A DNA stretch of 32,762 bases from an uncultured Christensenella sp. (lineage in GTDB: Bacteria; Bacillota; Clostridia; Christensenellales; UBA1242): NCBI GenBank assembly GCA_949287685.1, contig CASEHF010000008.1:1-32762 (forward strand). The letters are read 5' to 3'. The translations under genes and the position numbers were made by a program. Below are positions 8,975 through 16,655 of the stretch, piece after piece. The notes beneath the pieces are model-generated. The model was given only the letters and a program-made list of their open reading frames with translations, had not been told where the DNA came from and searched no databases. Every line of letters begins with the position of its first letter. Positions within the stretch are counted from its first letter, which is position 1.

Positions 8975-10021
8975 ATGGCAAAAACGATTGTGTTGACTGG
9001 CGGCGGGACCGCTGGGCATATAACTACCAACTTAAATCTAATACCGCTACTTGCTCCGCACTTTGACCGAATTGTGTATATCGGGAGTGAATCTGGTCCC
9101 GAGCGCGAGTTAATTAAAAAGTTTAATAATGTCGAGTACTACCCTATTACTTCGGTAAAGCTCCGCCGTAGTCTTAACCCCAGCAATCTATCTATACCTT
9201 TTAAACTATATCGGGCGGTGCGCGAGGCTAAGGCGATATTGGAAAAAATCAAGCCCGATGTCATTTTCTCAAAAGGTGGGTATGTGTCTCTACCAATTGC
9301 CCTCGCATCTAAAGGAATCCCTCTCATCATTCACGAGAGCGACTATTCCCTAGGGCTCGCTAATAAAATCGCTAGCCGCTATGCTGATACAGTGGCAACC
9401 ACCTTTGAGGACACAGCAAAAAAACTAAAAAAGGGGTTATATATAGGTCCACCCATACCTAAATACACACCCACACCCGCCGAAAAACAGTATGTTAGGC
9501 AAAAATACGGCTCGAATATTTTACTGATTATGGGCGGGAGTTTGGGAGCAAGAAGTATAAACGAAGCAGTATTTGAGGCGCTAGAGGAATTGGCAGAAAA
9601 CTATCAAATCGTGCACATCGTAGGCAAAGGTAAAGGTAATGACTTGCGCCACAAAAACTACACTCAAATCGAATATGTAGACAACTTGCCTGCCATTCTT
9701 TCTGTCACAAGCCTAGCCATTACCCGCGGAGGGAGCAATGCACTATTCGAACTCTTGGCTAACGAAATACCAATGCTAATTATTCCGCTAGAAAAAGGCA
9801 GCAGAGGCGACCAAGTGGAAAATGCCAAATTTTTCGAGAAAAAAGGCTATGCCATAACACTTGCCGACCACGATTTAAATAGCGCTAGTTTACTAAAAAG
9901 CCTGCAAATCCTATCAAAAAATGCAACCATTATGCGTGCTTGTATGCATAATGCCCTCCCCCGTGATGCGCTAGATAAACTTGTGTCATTGATATTAAAA
10001 AGTTGCAGAGCAAAAAACTAA
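8975..10021 (+). CDS. murG: MurG, lipid II synthase (UDP-GlcNAc transferase)
   Basis: Transfers GlcNAc from UDP-GlcNAc to undecaprenyl-PP-MurNAc-pentapeptide (lipid I to lipid II) at the inner face of the membrane. GT28 family, 348 aa, normal length. The N-terminal domain starts with the glycine loop GGGTAGHITTN (residues 8-18) and has FSKGGYVSLP near 98. The C-terminal domain has IMGGSLGARSINE near 185 and the nucleotide-sugar site ITRGGSNALFELLA followed by PLEKGSRGDQVENA, typical of clostridial MurG. ATG at 8975 has AAGGGGG 6 nt upstream. It is a lone plus-strand gene rather than part of a division/cell-wall cluster, and is closed by a strong terminator; ddl and murF lie nearby on the other strand. 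Confidence 0.93.
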   Translation: MAKTIVLTGGGTAGHITTNLNLIPLLAPHFDRIVYIGSESGPERELIKKFNNVEYYPITSVKLRRSLNPSNLSIPFKLYRAVREAKAILEKIKPDVIFSKGGYVSLPIALASKGIPLIIHESDYSLGLANKIASRYADTVATTFEDTAKKLKKGLYIGPPIPKYTPTPAEKQYVRQKYGSNILLIMGGSLGARSINEAVFEALEELAENYQIVHIVGKGKGNDLRHKNYTQIEYVDNLPAILSVTSLAITRGGSNALFELLANEIPMLIIPLEKGSRGDQVENAKFFEKKGYAITLADHDLNSASLLKSLQILSKNATIMRACMHNALPRDALDKLVSLILKSCRAKN

Positions 10022-10087
10022 TGGTAAAATCAATCGCACTCCAAACAAAGCGAGCCTTTGGGGTGCTGTTTATTTTTACCATTTTTG
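10021..10087 (+). terminator. Extended intrinsic terminator after murG
   Basis: Inner stem GCACTCCAAA (10036-10045) pairs with TTTGGGGTGC (10057-10066), and outer arms ATGGTAAAA and TTTTACCAT also pair. A run of T follows at 10083-10087. It starts on the murG stop codon. Confidence 0.85.
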
Positions 10088-10109
10088 TTTCAAATTTTAA
10101 AATTTTTCG

Positions 10110-10147
10110 AACATATGTTTGACTTTTCCAATTTGTAACATTATAAT
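10110..10147 (+). promoter_or_regulatory. Sigma-A promoter with overlapping palindrome, for the HTH gene
   Basis: TTGACT (10119-10124), a 17-nt spacer and TATAAT (10142-10147) make a near-consensus promoter. The perfect 10-bp palindrome AACATATGTT (10110-10119) overlaps the -35 box by one base, a position that would suit an autorepressor site; that role is inferred. Confidence 0.75.
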
Positions 10148-10200
10148 ATATAAAAATTGCAATACTTAAAAGAACACAAAAAACTAAAACAGGAGGTACT

Positions 10201-10527
10201 ATGGAACATTATATAATGATGGGAGTTTTGCTAAGGCTGATGCAAAACACTAAAACTACTGCCAAAAAACTCGCAAGTGAGTTTGAAGTGAGCGAGCGCT
10301 CTATATATAGATATATAAGCAGTCTAAGCACTTGTGGGGTCCCCATTTACACGACCACGGGCAGAAACGGCGGGATAATCTTGGCAACACCTTTTGAACT
10401 AAACAAGGTTTACTTTACGACTGAGGAACTCAAGTCGCTAAAGCAACTAATATCGAATATTAGCACCACACCCCAAATTGTCACAATAGCGGAAAAGATT
10501 GATTACCTACTAAAAGGCAATGTCTAA
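10201..10527 (+). CDS. Small HTH transcriptional regulator (HTH_11/YafY N-terminal type, no WYL domain)
   Basis: 108 aa. Residues about 8-60 form a winged helix of the DeoR/YafY class: LRLMQNTKTTAKKLASEFEV is followed by the recognition helix SERSIYRYISSLSTCGVPI and the wing GRNGGIILA. Residues 65-105 (YFTTEELKSLKQLISNI) are the start of the linker that in full-length YafY proteins leads to a WYL ligand domain, which is absent here: the gene ends normally at a TAA, so it is either a naturally short form or an old truncation. AGGAGG lies 4 nt before the ATG, and a strong promoter lies 54 nt upstream. The target is unknown; the palindrome in its own promoter is a candidate. It converges on ddl. 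Confidence 0.82.
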   Translation: MEHYIMMGVLLRLMQNTKTTAKKLASEFEVSERSIYRYISSLSTCGVPIYTTTGRNGGIILATPFELNKVYFTTEELKSLKQLISNISTTPQIVTIAEKIDYLLKGNV

Positions 10528-10567
10528 GTAAAAGTTATAATTTTCTTTTGCTGCCGATAATATTGCC

Positions 10568-11692
10568 TTATTTTTCGATAATTTTATCCACCGTAGACAG
10601 TGCGGCGAGGGCATTTGAGGCATATGTGTATGTGATTTGCTGTTTTTTATTAAACTCGCGTATTGCCGCCTCTATATTTAATCCTATTAAGCGCGAAAAA
10701 CTGATACCTTGCTCCCGCCACAAGTAAAAGGCAAGGCTCCCTGGAATTGTGTTGATTTCGTTTAGGTACAATTTGTCATTTGCTAAAAGGTAGTCTACGC
10801 GCACTACCCCACTAAGTCCAAACTCGCGATAAACGAGGCGCGTAATCTCATAAATTTGGTCTTTGAAATCATCAACTTCGGCAGGGATTTGCCTAGTTAT
10901 CTCGCGACTGCAATATTTTTCATTAAAATCAAAAATATCGCTATTTACCAAATCCTCCTCGATACTCGAGCATTTTATTTCATCATTCAGTCTAAAGGCG
11001 GCGACCGAAAACTCACGAAATTGCGTAAAACACTCCTCAACCAATACCTTTGTGTCAAATTTGAGAGCGTACTCTATGGCACTTTGGAGATTGTCGCGTT
11101 TATCAACCTTTTTGATACCAATACTACTACCAGCGCGGGCGGGCTTGACTATTAGCGGAAATTTAAGATGTGCGCGCTTGAGTTTTTGCAACACATCCTT
11201 AGCCCCCTCGCCCCAAACATATCGGCTAGTGGCGATACCTAGACCTTTTAGGAGAAGTTTTGTCACCACCTTATCCATACACACACTGCTACTTAACACA
11301 TTCGCCGAAGTATATGGTATGTTTGCAAGTGTCAAGATACCTTGAATAGCGCCGCCCTCATAATCGCCACCGTGTAGTGCTAGCACCGCACAATCTATAT
11401 GTATGCGCGTGCGCCCTAGCCCCTTGTGGTATACTAAATATGGCTCATTATTTTCAATGTAACAAATCTTGCTGCGCGGCTCAAAATCTCCAAGACTTGC
11501 ATCCTCCGTATTCGGTACAAAACTTTCTTTTTTTAATAGATTATCACCTGTCAACCACTCGCCTTTTCGGGTAATATAGATAGGTACCACATCATATTTA
11601 GCACTGATATTTTTTATAACCCCTAGTCCCGTAATTATCGAAATGTCGTGCTCAACCGTGCGCCCGCCAAAAATAACCGCAATTCTTTGCAT
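10568..11692 (-). CDS. ddl: D-alanine--D-alanine ligase
   Basis: Makes the D-Ala-D-Ala dipeptide that MurF adds to UDP-MurNAc-tripeptide. ATP-grasp enzyme, 374 aa from the ATG at 11692; AGGAGG (11698-11703) lies 5 nt upstream, so the in-frame GTG at 11698 overlaps the ribosome binding site and is rejected. N-terminal IAVIFGGRTVEHDISI holds the substrate Glu, LHGGDYEGGAIQG and PLIVKPARAGSSIGIKKV mark the middle domain, and LYLNEINTIPGS carries the metal-binding Glu and Asn. The omega-loop KY in FNEKYCSRE is the Tyr form typical of D-Ala-D-Ala rather than D-Ala-D-Lac ligases. It lies downstream of murF on the same strand, but 780 bp of repeats separate them, so it probably has its own promoter. 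Confidence 0.93.
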   Translation of the reverse strand: MQRIAVIFGGRTVEHDISIITGLGVIKNISAKYDVVPIYITRKGEWLTGDNLLKKESFVPNTEDASLGDFEPRSKICYIENNEPYLVYHKGLGRTRIHIDCAVLALHGGDYEGGAIQGILTLANIPYTSANVLSSSVCMDKVVTKLLLKGLGIATSRYVWGEGAKDVLQKLKRAHLKFPLIVKPARAGSSIGIKKVDKRDNLQSAIEYALKFDTKVLVEECFTQFREFSVAAFRLNDEIKCSSIEEDLVNSDIFDFNEKYCSREITRQIPAEVDDFKDQIYEITRLVYREFGLSGVVRVDYLLANDKLYLNEINTIPGSLAFYLWREQGISFSRLIGLNIEAAIREFNKKQQITYTYASNALAALSTVDKIIEK

Positions 11693-11876
11693 ATACACCT
11701 CCTAATAAAAGATATATATGTTTTTTAGAGTTCTTTCGTTCGGCACAATTTCAACACGCATCTAGCCGATACAAAAATACCTTTTTATCTAAACAATAAA
11801 AAGGTAAGTAAAAGTAAATTATAAAAAAGTACTAATGGAATAATAAAAGCATACTAGAATTCTGTTTATCACAATG

Positions 11877-11975
11877 ATTGTTAGTAGAACGCTGTAGATA
11901 CAAGAAGTACACCAAAAAGTGCGTAGCCGCACACCCCATAAGTGTAGTGAGCCGTATCTATGCTAGCGCCAACAA
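11877..11975. repeat. Diverged copy of the dispersed palindromic-arm repeat
   Basis: Holds GCTGTAGATACAAGAAGTAC followed by ACCAAAAAGTGCGTAGCCGC and TGAGCCGTATCTATGC. The left half matches the family core (GTAGATRCAAGRAGTAC, GCCAAAAA), while the right half is replaced by the GTGCGTAGCCGCAC hairpin also seen at 5284-5300. The outer ends (TTGTTAG and CCAACAA) are partly complementary. Confidence 0.5.
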
Positions 11976-11981
11976 TAAGGG

Positions 11982-12125
11982 GTCATCCTGAGTGTCGACC
12001 CGCGTTAGCCCCTAGACGAAGGATCTATTCCTTTTAAAACATACCCAAACCAATCGTAAAGTTGTAGTAAAATAAAGCGGAATGGATTCTTCGTCTCAGG
12101 CTCTGTAAGCAGGGCTCAGAATGAC
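11982..12125. repeat. Second palindromic element (about 145 bp, GTCATYCTGAG ends)
   Basis: The left end GTCATCCTGAG and the reverse complement of the right end GTCATTCTGAG agree at 10 of 11 bases. Further in, GACGAAGGATCTATTCC is mirrored by GACGAAGAATCCATTCC (15 of 17). About 47 nt lie between the arms. Palindromes with 'GTCATTCTGAG...GAAGAATC' character are dispersed in many bacterial genomes as non-coding MITE-like or REP-like elements. There is no coding capacity. It is unrelated in sequence to the repeat copies on either side. Confidence 0.7.
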
Positions 12126-12216
12126 AGTGATTTTATTATTAAACAATATAAACAACTACACACTTTGAGTTAAACTGCTAAAAGCGGTTTACTGCACTCG
12201 CAGTAAAATTGTTGTC

Positions 12217-12346
12217 AATAATTGTGATTAACGATTGAATATAGTACCATAGATACAAGAAGTATGCCAAAAATAACGAAGGAGTGTATAATGAAATACA
12301 CGACTGAGTTATTTATTGGCTCGCGCCGCAGTAAATAATTGTGAGT
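12217..12346. repeat. Copy of the dispersed repeat, tandem with the next one
   Basis: AATAATTGTGATTAACGAT (12217-12235) recurs as AATAATTGTGAGTAACGAT at 12334-12352, and TAGATA at 12250 recurs at 12367, so this and the following copy form a tandem pair with a 117-bp period. The core includes ATAGATACAAGAAGTATGCC, CAAAAATAACGAAGGAGTG and TTATTTATTGGCTCGCG. The arms are not clearly complementary in this copy. Confidence 0.6.
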
Positions 12347-12473
12347 AACGATAGCGTAGAATGCTGTAGATACGAGGAGTACGCCAAAAATCGCAAGGGC
12401 GCATATTAAACATATGTAACCGCGCGATTTATTGGCTCACGACAAAGTAGATACAGTATTCTACGCTATCGTT
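12347..12473. repeat. Complete palindromic-arm repeat abutting the murF stop codon
   Basis: The left arm (12347-12368, starting AACGATAGCGTAGAAT) and the right arm (12452-12473, ending ATTCTACGCTATCGTT) are complementary at 21 of 22 positions. Inside them an 8-bp direct repeat, GTAGATAC (12366-12373 and 12447-12454), bounds a core of 81 bp nearly identical to that at 5501-5583. The arm sequence is unrelated to that of the 5482-5609 copy. The last base of the right arm overlaps the TAA of murF, so the murF transcript would end in this long hairpin. Confidence 0.75.
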
Positions 12474-14104
12474 TAGATGTAGTTGTCTGGCAAATCATTC
12501 TCCCACAACACCACATCCCCCTTTAGCAAAATATCTTTCATTATGTCTTGGGTGGCGAATAGATTTTCTGCCTCGTAGATTTTGGCTTCATCAAATCCAC
12601 TGTCTAGGAGCCCTTGGCGAATGGAGAGATAGTTGCTCTTATTTACGATGATTACTATGTCGGCTACTTTGCTAATACGCGTGCCGAAATTGTAGTTTTC
12701 GAGGCGTTCCATAGTGCCGAGTTCGACAAGACCTGGAGTAATTACGATTTTACGCCTACCCTCAAACATATCTAATACCTCTAATGCGCGTTGACTACCC
12801 TCAATACTTGCGTTATAAGTGTCATCGAGAATGGTCACGCCATTTTCGGCATTAATTAGCTGCAACCTATGCTCAACTGGCGCTACTTTACTAATTCCGC
12901 TCAAAATCTGCGAAGTTGTTAACCCTAGTTCTCTTGCCATAGCGACACAAAGTAGCAAATTGTCGATATTGTGTAGCCCTAGCAGTTTAGTGCTACAATC
13001 AAGAGTTTCATCCTTTAAGTGGAGTTTAAACTTAGTACCCTCGCTAGTGGTCACTACATCAGTTGCATAAATATCGGCTGGTCCCTTAAGCGAAATTGTA
13101 CACTTTCGACACTCACATTGTGGAATAACTTCCGCGACAGCGGGGCTATCTATATTAAACACACAAAAGCCTTCTTTACCCAAAAATTGTGGTAACTCCA
13201 TTTTGGTACGCTTTACATTCTCTAATGATTTAAATGTCGCGATATGCTGGGCACCAATTGAGGTAAGCATTCCATACTTTGGCTCTACTATTTCACAAAG
13301 TTCACGGATATCGCCCTGCTGTCTAGCGCCCATTTCGGCAATAAAAACCTGGTGCCCGAGAGTTAAGCTCTGTAGTACGGTCTTAGTGATGCCTGTTGGG
13401 GTATTAAAATTAAACGGAGTCGCACAAACGCTATATTTTTCGGATAAAATCGTGGCTAAAAAGTTTTTGGTGCTAGTTTTGCCAAAACTCCCAGTTATGC
13501 CGATTTTGATTAAATTGGGGAAAGAGCCTAGTTTCTTTTCGGCGCGGCGTACATAACCATGATTTATGCTAGCCTCGAGAGGTTTAAGTATCCAATGCAC
13601 AAATGGCACAAGTATGGGTAGTACTAGCGGAGTGAGCGCAATTATACCAAAGCGCAAGAACGGTAAATACATACTCGACAAAATAATCAGCCCGAAAGTG
13701 ATAATAAAGCACAAAATAAACATTAAAATATTTGCGCGATTCATTCGATTTGTGAGTTTTAGCGGGGTTTTCTTAGGCGCCAAGTGGACATTTATTACAT
13801 AGATATAACTAAACAGGCAATAAAAAATCAAGCCGAGGTACCCTAGATAATCGCTATAATTGTCTAGGATAACATTAGTAACCAACATACATGCAAGTGA
13901 CAGTACCACGACCATAGCGAGTCTACCGACATATGCGCCACCCGAACCCTTTAACCACTCAAAATAGCCGCGCGTGTGATAGCCTGATAATTGAATGACT
14001 TGTAAAAATTTGTACCCCTCAAAGCACAAAATTAGCGCATTGACTGCCGATAGCATTATTGCAATATAAAAATGCCAGTTTGAAAAATCAAAAAATTCGC
14101 TCAT
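12473..14104 (-). CDS. murF: MurF-type ligase (UDP-MurNAc-tripeptide--D-Ala-D-Ala ligase) with N-terminal membrane domain
   Basis: Adds D-Ala-D-Ala to UDP-MurNAc-tripeptide. 543 aa, about 90-100 longer than a soluble MurF because residues 1-175 hold roughly five membrane segments (about 10-28, 62-80, 86-105, 127-143 and 150-170). The Mur ligase core follows: P-loop GITGSFGKTSTKNF (203-214), FNFNTPTGITKT, AEMGARQQGDI, the His in GAQHIATF, and the MurF hallmark LDDTYNAS in the C-terminal domain, then PGLVELG. ATG at 14104 has an AGGAGGGG site. A perfect inverted repeat (14143-14159) lies upstream. The gene order hydrolase-murF-ddl fits dipeptide supply followed by use. The membrane anchor would place precursor synthesis at the membrane (inference). 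Confidence 0.88.
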   Translation of the reverse strand: MSEFFDFSNWHFYIAIMLSAVNALILCFEGYKFLQVIQLSGYHTRGYFEWLKGSGGAYVGRLAMVVVLSLACMLVTNVILDNYSDYLGYLGLIFYCLFSYIYVINVHLAPKKTPLKLTNRMNRANILMFILCFIITFGLIILSSMYLPFLRFGIIALTPLVLPILVPFVHWILKPLEASINHGYVRRAEKKLGSFPNLIKIGITGSFGKTSTKNFLATILSEKYSVCATPFNFNTPTGITKTVLQSLTLGHQVFIAEMGARQQGDIRELCEIVEPKYGMLTSIGAQHIATFKSLENVKRTKMELPQFLGKEGFCVFNIDSPAVAEVIPQCECRKCTISLKGPADIYATDVVTTSEGTKFKLHLKDETLDCSTKLLGLHNIDNLLLCVAMARELGLTTSQILSGISKVAPVEHRLQLINAENGVTILDDTYNASIEGSQRALEVLDMFEGRRKIVITPGLVELGTMERLENYNFGTRISKVADIVIIVNKSNYLSIRQGLLDSGFDEAKIYEAENLFATQDIMKDILLKGDVVLWENDLPDNYI

Positions 14105-14142
14105 TTCCCCTCCTCTTTAATAATTAATATCATACACCCACA

Positions 14143-14159
14143 TTAGCCAAAATGGCTAA
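14143..14159. promoter_or_regulatory. Perfect inverted repeat upstream of murF
   Basis: TTAGCCA-aaa-TGGCTAA lies in the 140-bp gap between the hydrolase stop and the murF start, about 40 nt before the ATG. With 7-bp arms, a 3-nt gap and no U run it resembles an operator more than a terminator. Confidence 0.3.
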
Positions 14160-14244
14160 ATTGTATAAAAACTTTTTATCCGCACCGTAAGTAGTTGCCG
14201 AATTTATCACTTATCCCGCTCGCTAAAGACATAGCGAATAATTT

Positions 14245-14997
14245 TTAATTTGGCGAACTGCTAAAAAACAAGGTTGTGTGCATAAATTCGTAGCAAATAC
14301 GAAGGAACTCACGCTCGCACTCAAGATAGGCAAAGTGTCCACCATTTAGCACTTGCAAGGTACTATGCAGTATCATTTTGCGAAGTTTTCTAGCCATATA
14401 TAGCGGAGTTTCGCTATCACGCCTCCCCCACACGAGCAAGGTAGGCACTTTTATTTTTCGGGCTAAATAACTTAAGTCTTCATTCACTACGCGCACAAAA
14501 ACCTGCCTTAACGCCGTAGGCAAGGCTAAGTAATCACGGCTACCAAAAGTGTCTAATTTACTAGGCTCGATCCTACCCGCGTTTACCTTCTTTTTGAGCC
14601 TATGATACCTAGCGATTTTTATTCGTTTTTTTAGGCTTTGTCTAGGTCTCAGTCCAGCGCTATCAATCAAAACAATTTTTTCGACCAGTGGACAAGCCGC
14701 TCCTAAGATTATTGCCACTCTCCCCCCAAAACTATGCCCTAGCAAAATTACGGGCGAAGCGATGACTTTGTTTATAAAGTCCTCAACTACTTCGGCATAT
14801 GAATAGATATCGGCATCAAGTGGGGGCATTTCGCTCGCCCCAAAGCCCCAAAAATCCAATCTAAAAACCGTAAAATCCCCGCTCAAGTCATTCGCAACGC
14901 TAGCAAAACAGTCGATACTCCCGCCCCAGCCGTGGAGCAATAATACAGCCCGCCCCTCGCCCTCGCGAGTATAATGCACCCCCCTAAAACTTGGCAT
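14245..14997 (-). CDS. Alpha/beta-fold hydrolase
   Basis: Small soluble serine hydrolase, 250 aa from the ATG at 14997; AAAGGTGG lies just upstream, so the GTG codons at 15006 and 15003 fall inside the ribosome binding site and are rejected. The fold markers are LLLHGWGGS (oxyanion-hole segment, near residue 20), the nucleophile elbow LLGHSFGGRVA (Ser near 90), WGRRDSETP (acid near 193) and NGGHFAYLE (His near 220), so the triad is complete. The substrate cannot be read from sequence. It sits between tsaB-rimI and murF on the same strand; a link to cell-wall or lipid-carrier metabolism is possible but only by position. Confidence 0.85.
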   Translation of the reverse strand: MPSFRGVHYTREGEGRAVLLLHGWGGSIDCFASVANDLSGDFTVFRLDFWGFGASEMPPLDADIYSYAEVVEDFINKVIASPVILLGHSFGGRVAIILGAACPLVEKIVLIDSAGLRPRQSLKKRIKIARYHRLKKKVNAGRIEPSKLDTFGSRDYLALPTALRQVFVRVVNEDLSYLARKIKVPTLLVWGRRDSETPLYMARKLRKMILHSTLQVLNGGHFAYLECEREFLRICYEFMHTTLFFSSSPN

Positions 14998-15114
14998 ACT
15001 CACCACCTTTAGGAGTAGTCTATGTTTTGGACTAAATTTTTGCTAAATTGCAGAACATTGTTCCAGCATGGTAATATCATTATTAAAACTTTAATATGCG
15101 CGCAAAGTATACTC

Positions 15115-16236
15115 TTATTTCAAGTTACAGCGCATTAGCAGGGCATCTTGATGTTCGCCATAATACTCGGGTCGGCGCCCAATTTCGATAAATCCGCACT
15201 TTTTATACAAACTAATTGCTGGGTAATTTTGGCTATTTACCTCGAGGAAAATTGCATCGCACTTATCTCTTAAATGCTCTTTTAGCCAATCAATTAAGCT
15301 GCTAGCAACTCCGTTTAATCTAGCGCTATTTAAAACATTGACTCGCAGAATTTCCGCCTCATTCGGTAATAGCATAATTGACACCATTCCCTTTACCTCG
15401 CCCCCGCTCCACGCAAGAAAGCAGTGAAAATTCGGGTTGGAAAAACTCTGTCTTGTCGCAATCTCACTCCAATTTAAGTCCCACTCATCATTTTGCTGCT
15501 CTAGTGACAAAATATCAGGAATATTATCTATATTTGCCTCGGCAATCTCGAGTTTTTTAACCGCATTTTCTGCCTGGCTAACACGCAAATACAGAGGTAA
15601 AATCGCCTTGGAATCGGTAAACTCACCAGCATCATACTTCTGCCTTGTGAGTTTCGCTAGCGCCTCAATACTGTATCCTACGCTTTCCCCCAAAGTCTCG
15701 TGCAATAAATCCACCTTTTCGTTGTTATTGAAGTAAACAAGGTCGATGAATTCCGCGTAACTTGAATGCAAGTACCCCAAAAAGTGACTAAATTTATCCA
15801 CGCGCGGCGAAGTCTTTTTTAATAGTATGATTTCGCCATTCTCACCCTTTGCTCGCTCAAATATTTGGTGATAAACAAGTCCCGCTCCCGCATTAATCAC
15901 GGCACAAATCGGCAACTCGCTATCCCTTTCTATCAAGTTATAAGCGAGCAACTCTAAAGAGTTTATAGAAATAACAGGCTTGTTTAGCGCAAAGCCAAAG
16001 CCCTTAACCACACTCAGTCCAATGCGAATACCCGTAAACGACCCAGGCCCTACGACACACGCAAAGGCATCAAAATCGCTTAATTTAACATTTGCAGTAG
16101 CGAGAGTGTTTTCTAGCAATGGAAAAAGGTTTTCACTATGTCTAGAAAAACTAGATTCTTGCAAAAACTCACTATTTTGCTCCACAACTGCGATTTGAGT
16201 CTCTCGCCCTGCGGTATTTAGTGCTAAAACTTTCAT
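15115..16236 (-). CDS. tsaB: TsaB-RimI fusion: t6A synthesis protein plus ribosomal-protein-type N-acetyltransferase
   Basis: 373 aa with two domains. Residues 1 to about 225 are TsaB, the ASKHA-fold scaffold of the TsaB-TsaD-TsaE complex that makes threonylcarbamoyl-A37 in ANN-reading tRNAs: MKVLALNTAG at the start and VVGPGSFTGIRIGLSVVKG near 62. Residues about 229-373 are a GNAT domain of RimI type: ILRVNVLNSARLNGVASSL carries the acetyl-CoA loop RxxGxA (about 306-311), then FLEVNSQNYPAISLYKKCGF and RRPEYYGEHQDALLM. Separate TsaB and RimI proteins are about 230 and 150 aa, so both are full length. The start overlaps the tsaE stop as ATGA. tsaD is not in the window. Confidence 0.9.
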   Translation of the reverse strand: MKVLALNTAGRETQIAVVEQNSEFLQESSFSRHSENLFPLLENTLATANVKLSDFDAFACVVGPGSFTGIRIGLSVVKGFGFALNKPVISINSLELLAYNLIERDSELPICAVINAGAGLVYHQIFERAKGENGEIILLKKTSPRVDKFSHFLGYLHSSYAEFIDLVYFNNNEKVDLLHETLGESVGYSIEALAKLTRQKYDAGEFTDSKAILPLYLRVSQAENAVKKLEIAEANIDNIPDILSLEQQNDEWDLNWSEIATRQSFSNPNFHCFLAWSGGEVKGMVSIMLLPNEAEILRVNVLNSARLNGVASSLIDWLKEHLRDKCDAIFLEVNSQNYPAISLYKKCGFIEIGRRPEYYGEHQDALLMRCNLK

Positions 16237-16652
16237 CTACTGTCCACCACCCTAAATTTGCGCGCATTATCCCCGAGGATAGTAATGTCGAGCATTATAT
16301 ATTTTTCAGGCAGGATACCAGCCACCTTTTGCGGCCATTCCACAAAGCACACACCATCGTTGTTTTTTAGCACTTCATCCAACCCGCTCTCAACCGCCTC
16401 ACTAGAGGACTTTAGCCTATACATATCGAAATGATAAATCGGCATACTACCCGAATACTCGTTGAGTAAGGTAAATGTAGGACTAGTCACTAAGCCCGTG
16501 TAGCCCAACTCCTTTGCCACTGCCTTCACAAAAGTAGTCTTTCCTGCGCCCAAGTCCCCAGTAAGCAACACTCTATCCCCTCTATTTAAATGGCTAGCAA
16601 ACTGACTAGCAAACGCGCGTGTATCCTCCAAATTTTCAGCGACAAACTCCAT
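16233..16652 (-). CDS. tsaE: TsaE, tRNA t6A synthesis ATPase
   Basis: P-loop ATPase that drives turnover of the TsaB-TsaD complex in t6A synthesis. 139 aa, usual length. Walker A TGDLGAGKTT (residues 31-40), SPTFTLLNEY after it, YHFDMYRL (HxDxYRL, a family hallmark) near 75, and FVEWPQKV near 105. It starts 3 nt after the rsfS stop and overlaps tsaB-rimI by 4 bp (ATGA), so the three genes are very likely co-transcribed and translationally coupled. Confidence 0.93.
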   Translation of the reverse strand: MEFVAENLEDTRAFASQFASHLNRGDRVLLTGDLGAGKTTFVKAVAKELGYTGLVTSPTFTLLNEYSGSMPIYHFDMYRLKSSSEAVESGLDEVLKNNDGVCFVEWPQKVAGILPEKYIMLDITILGDNARKFRVVDSR

Positions 16653-16655
16653 AAA

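Noticed and set aside
10201..10527. Frameshifted full-length YafY regulator
   Set aside because: No WYL-like reading frame follows before the convergent ddl gene 40 bp away.
12347..12473. Short hydrophobic peptide (FGVLLVSTAFYAIV-like) encoded by the repeat
   Set aside because: It appears in only some frames and copies, has no start codon with a ribosome binding site, and the pattern is better explained by the inverted arms.
15007..15114. A further gene between the hydrolase and tsaB-rimI
   Set aside because: The 108-bp gap has no open frame with a ribosome binding site.
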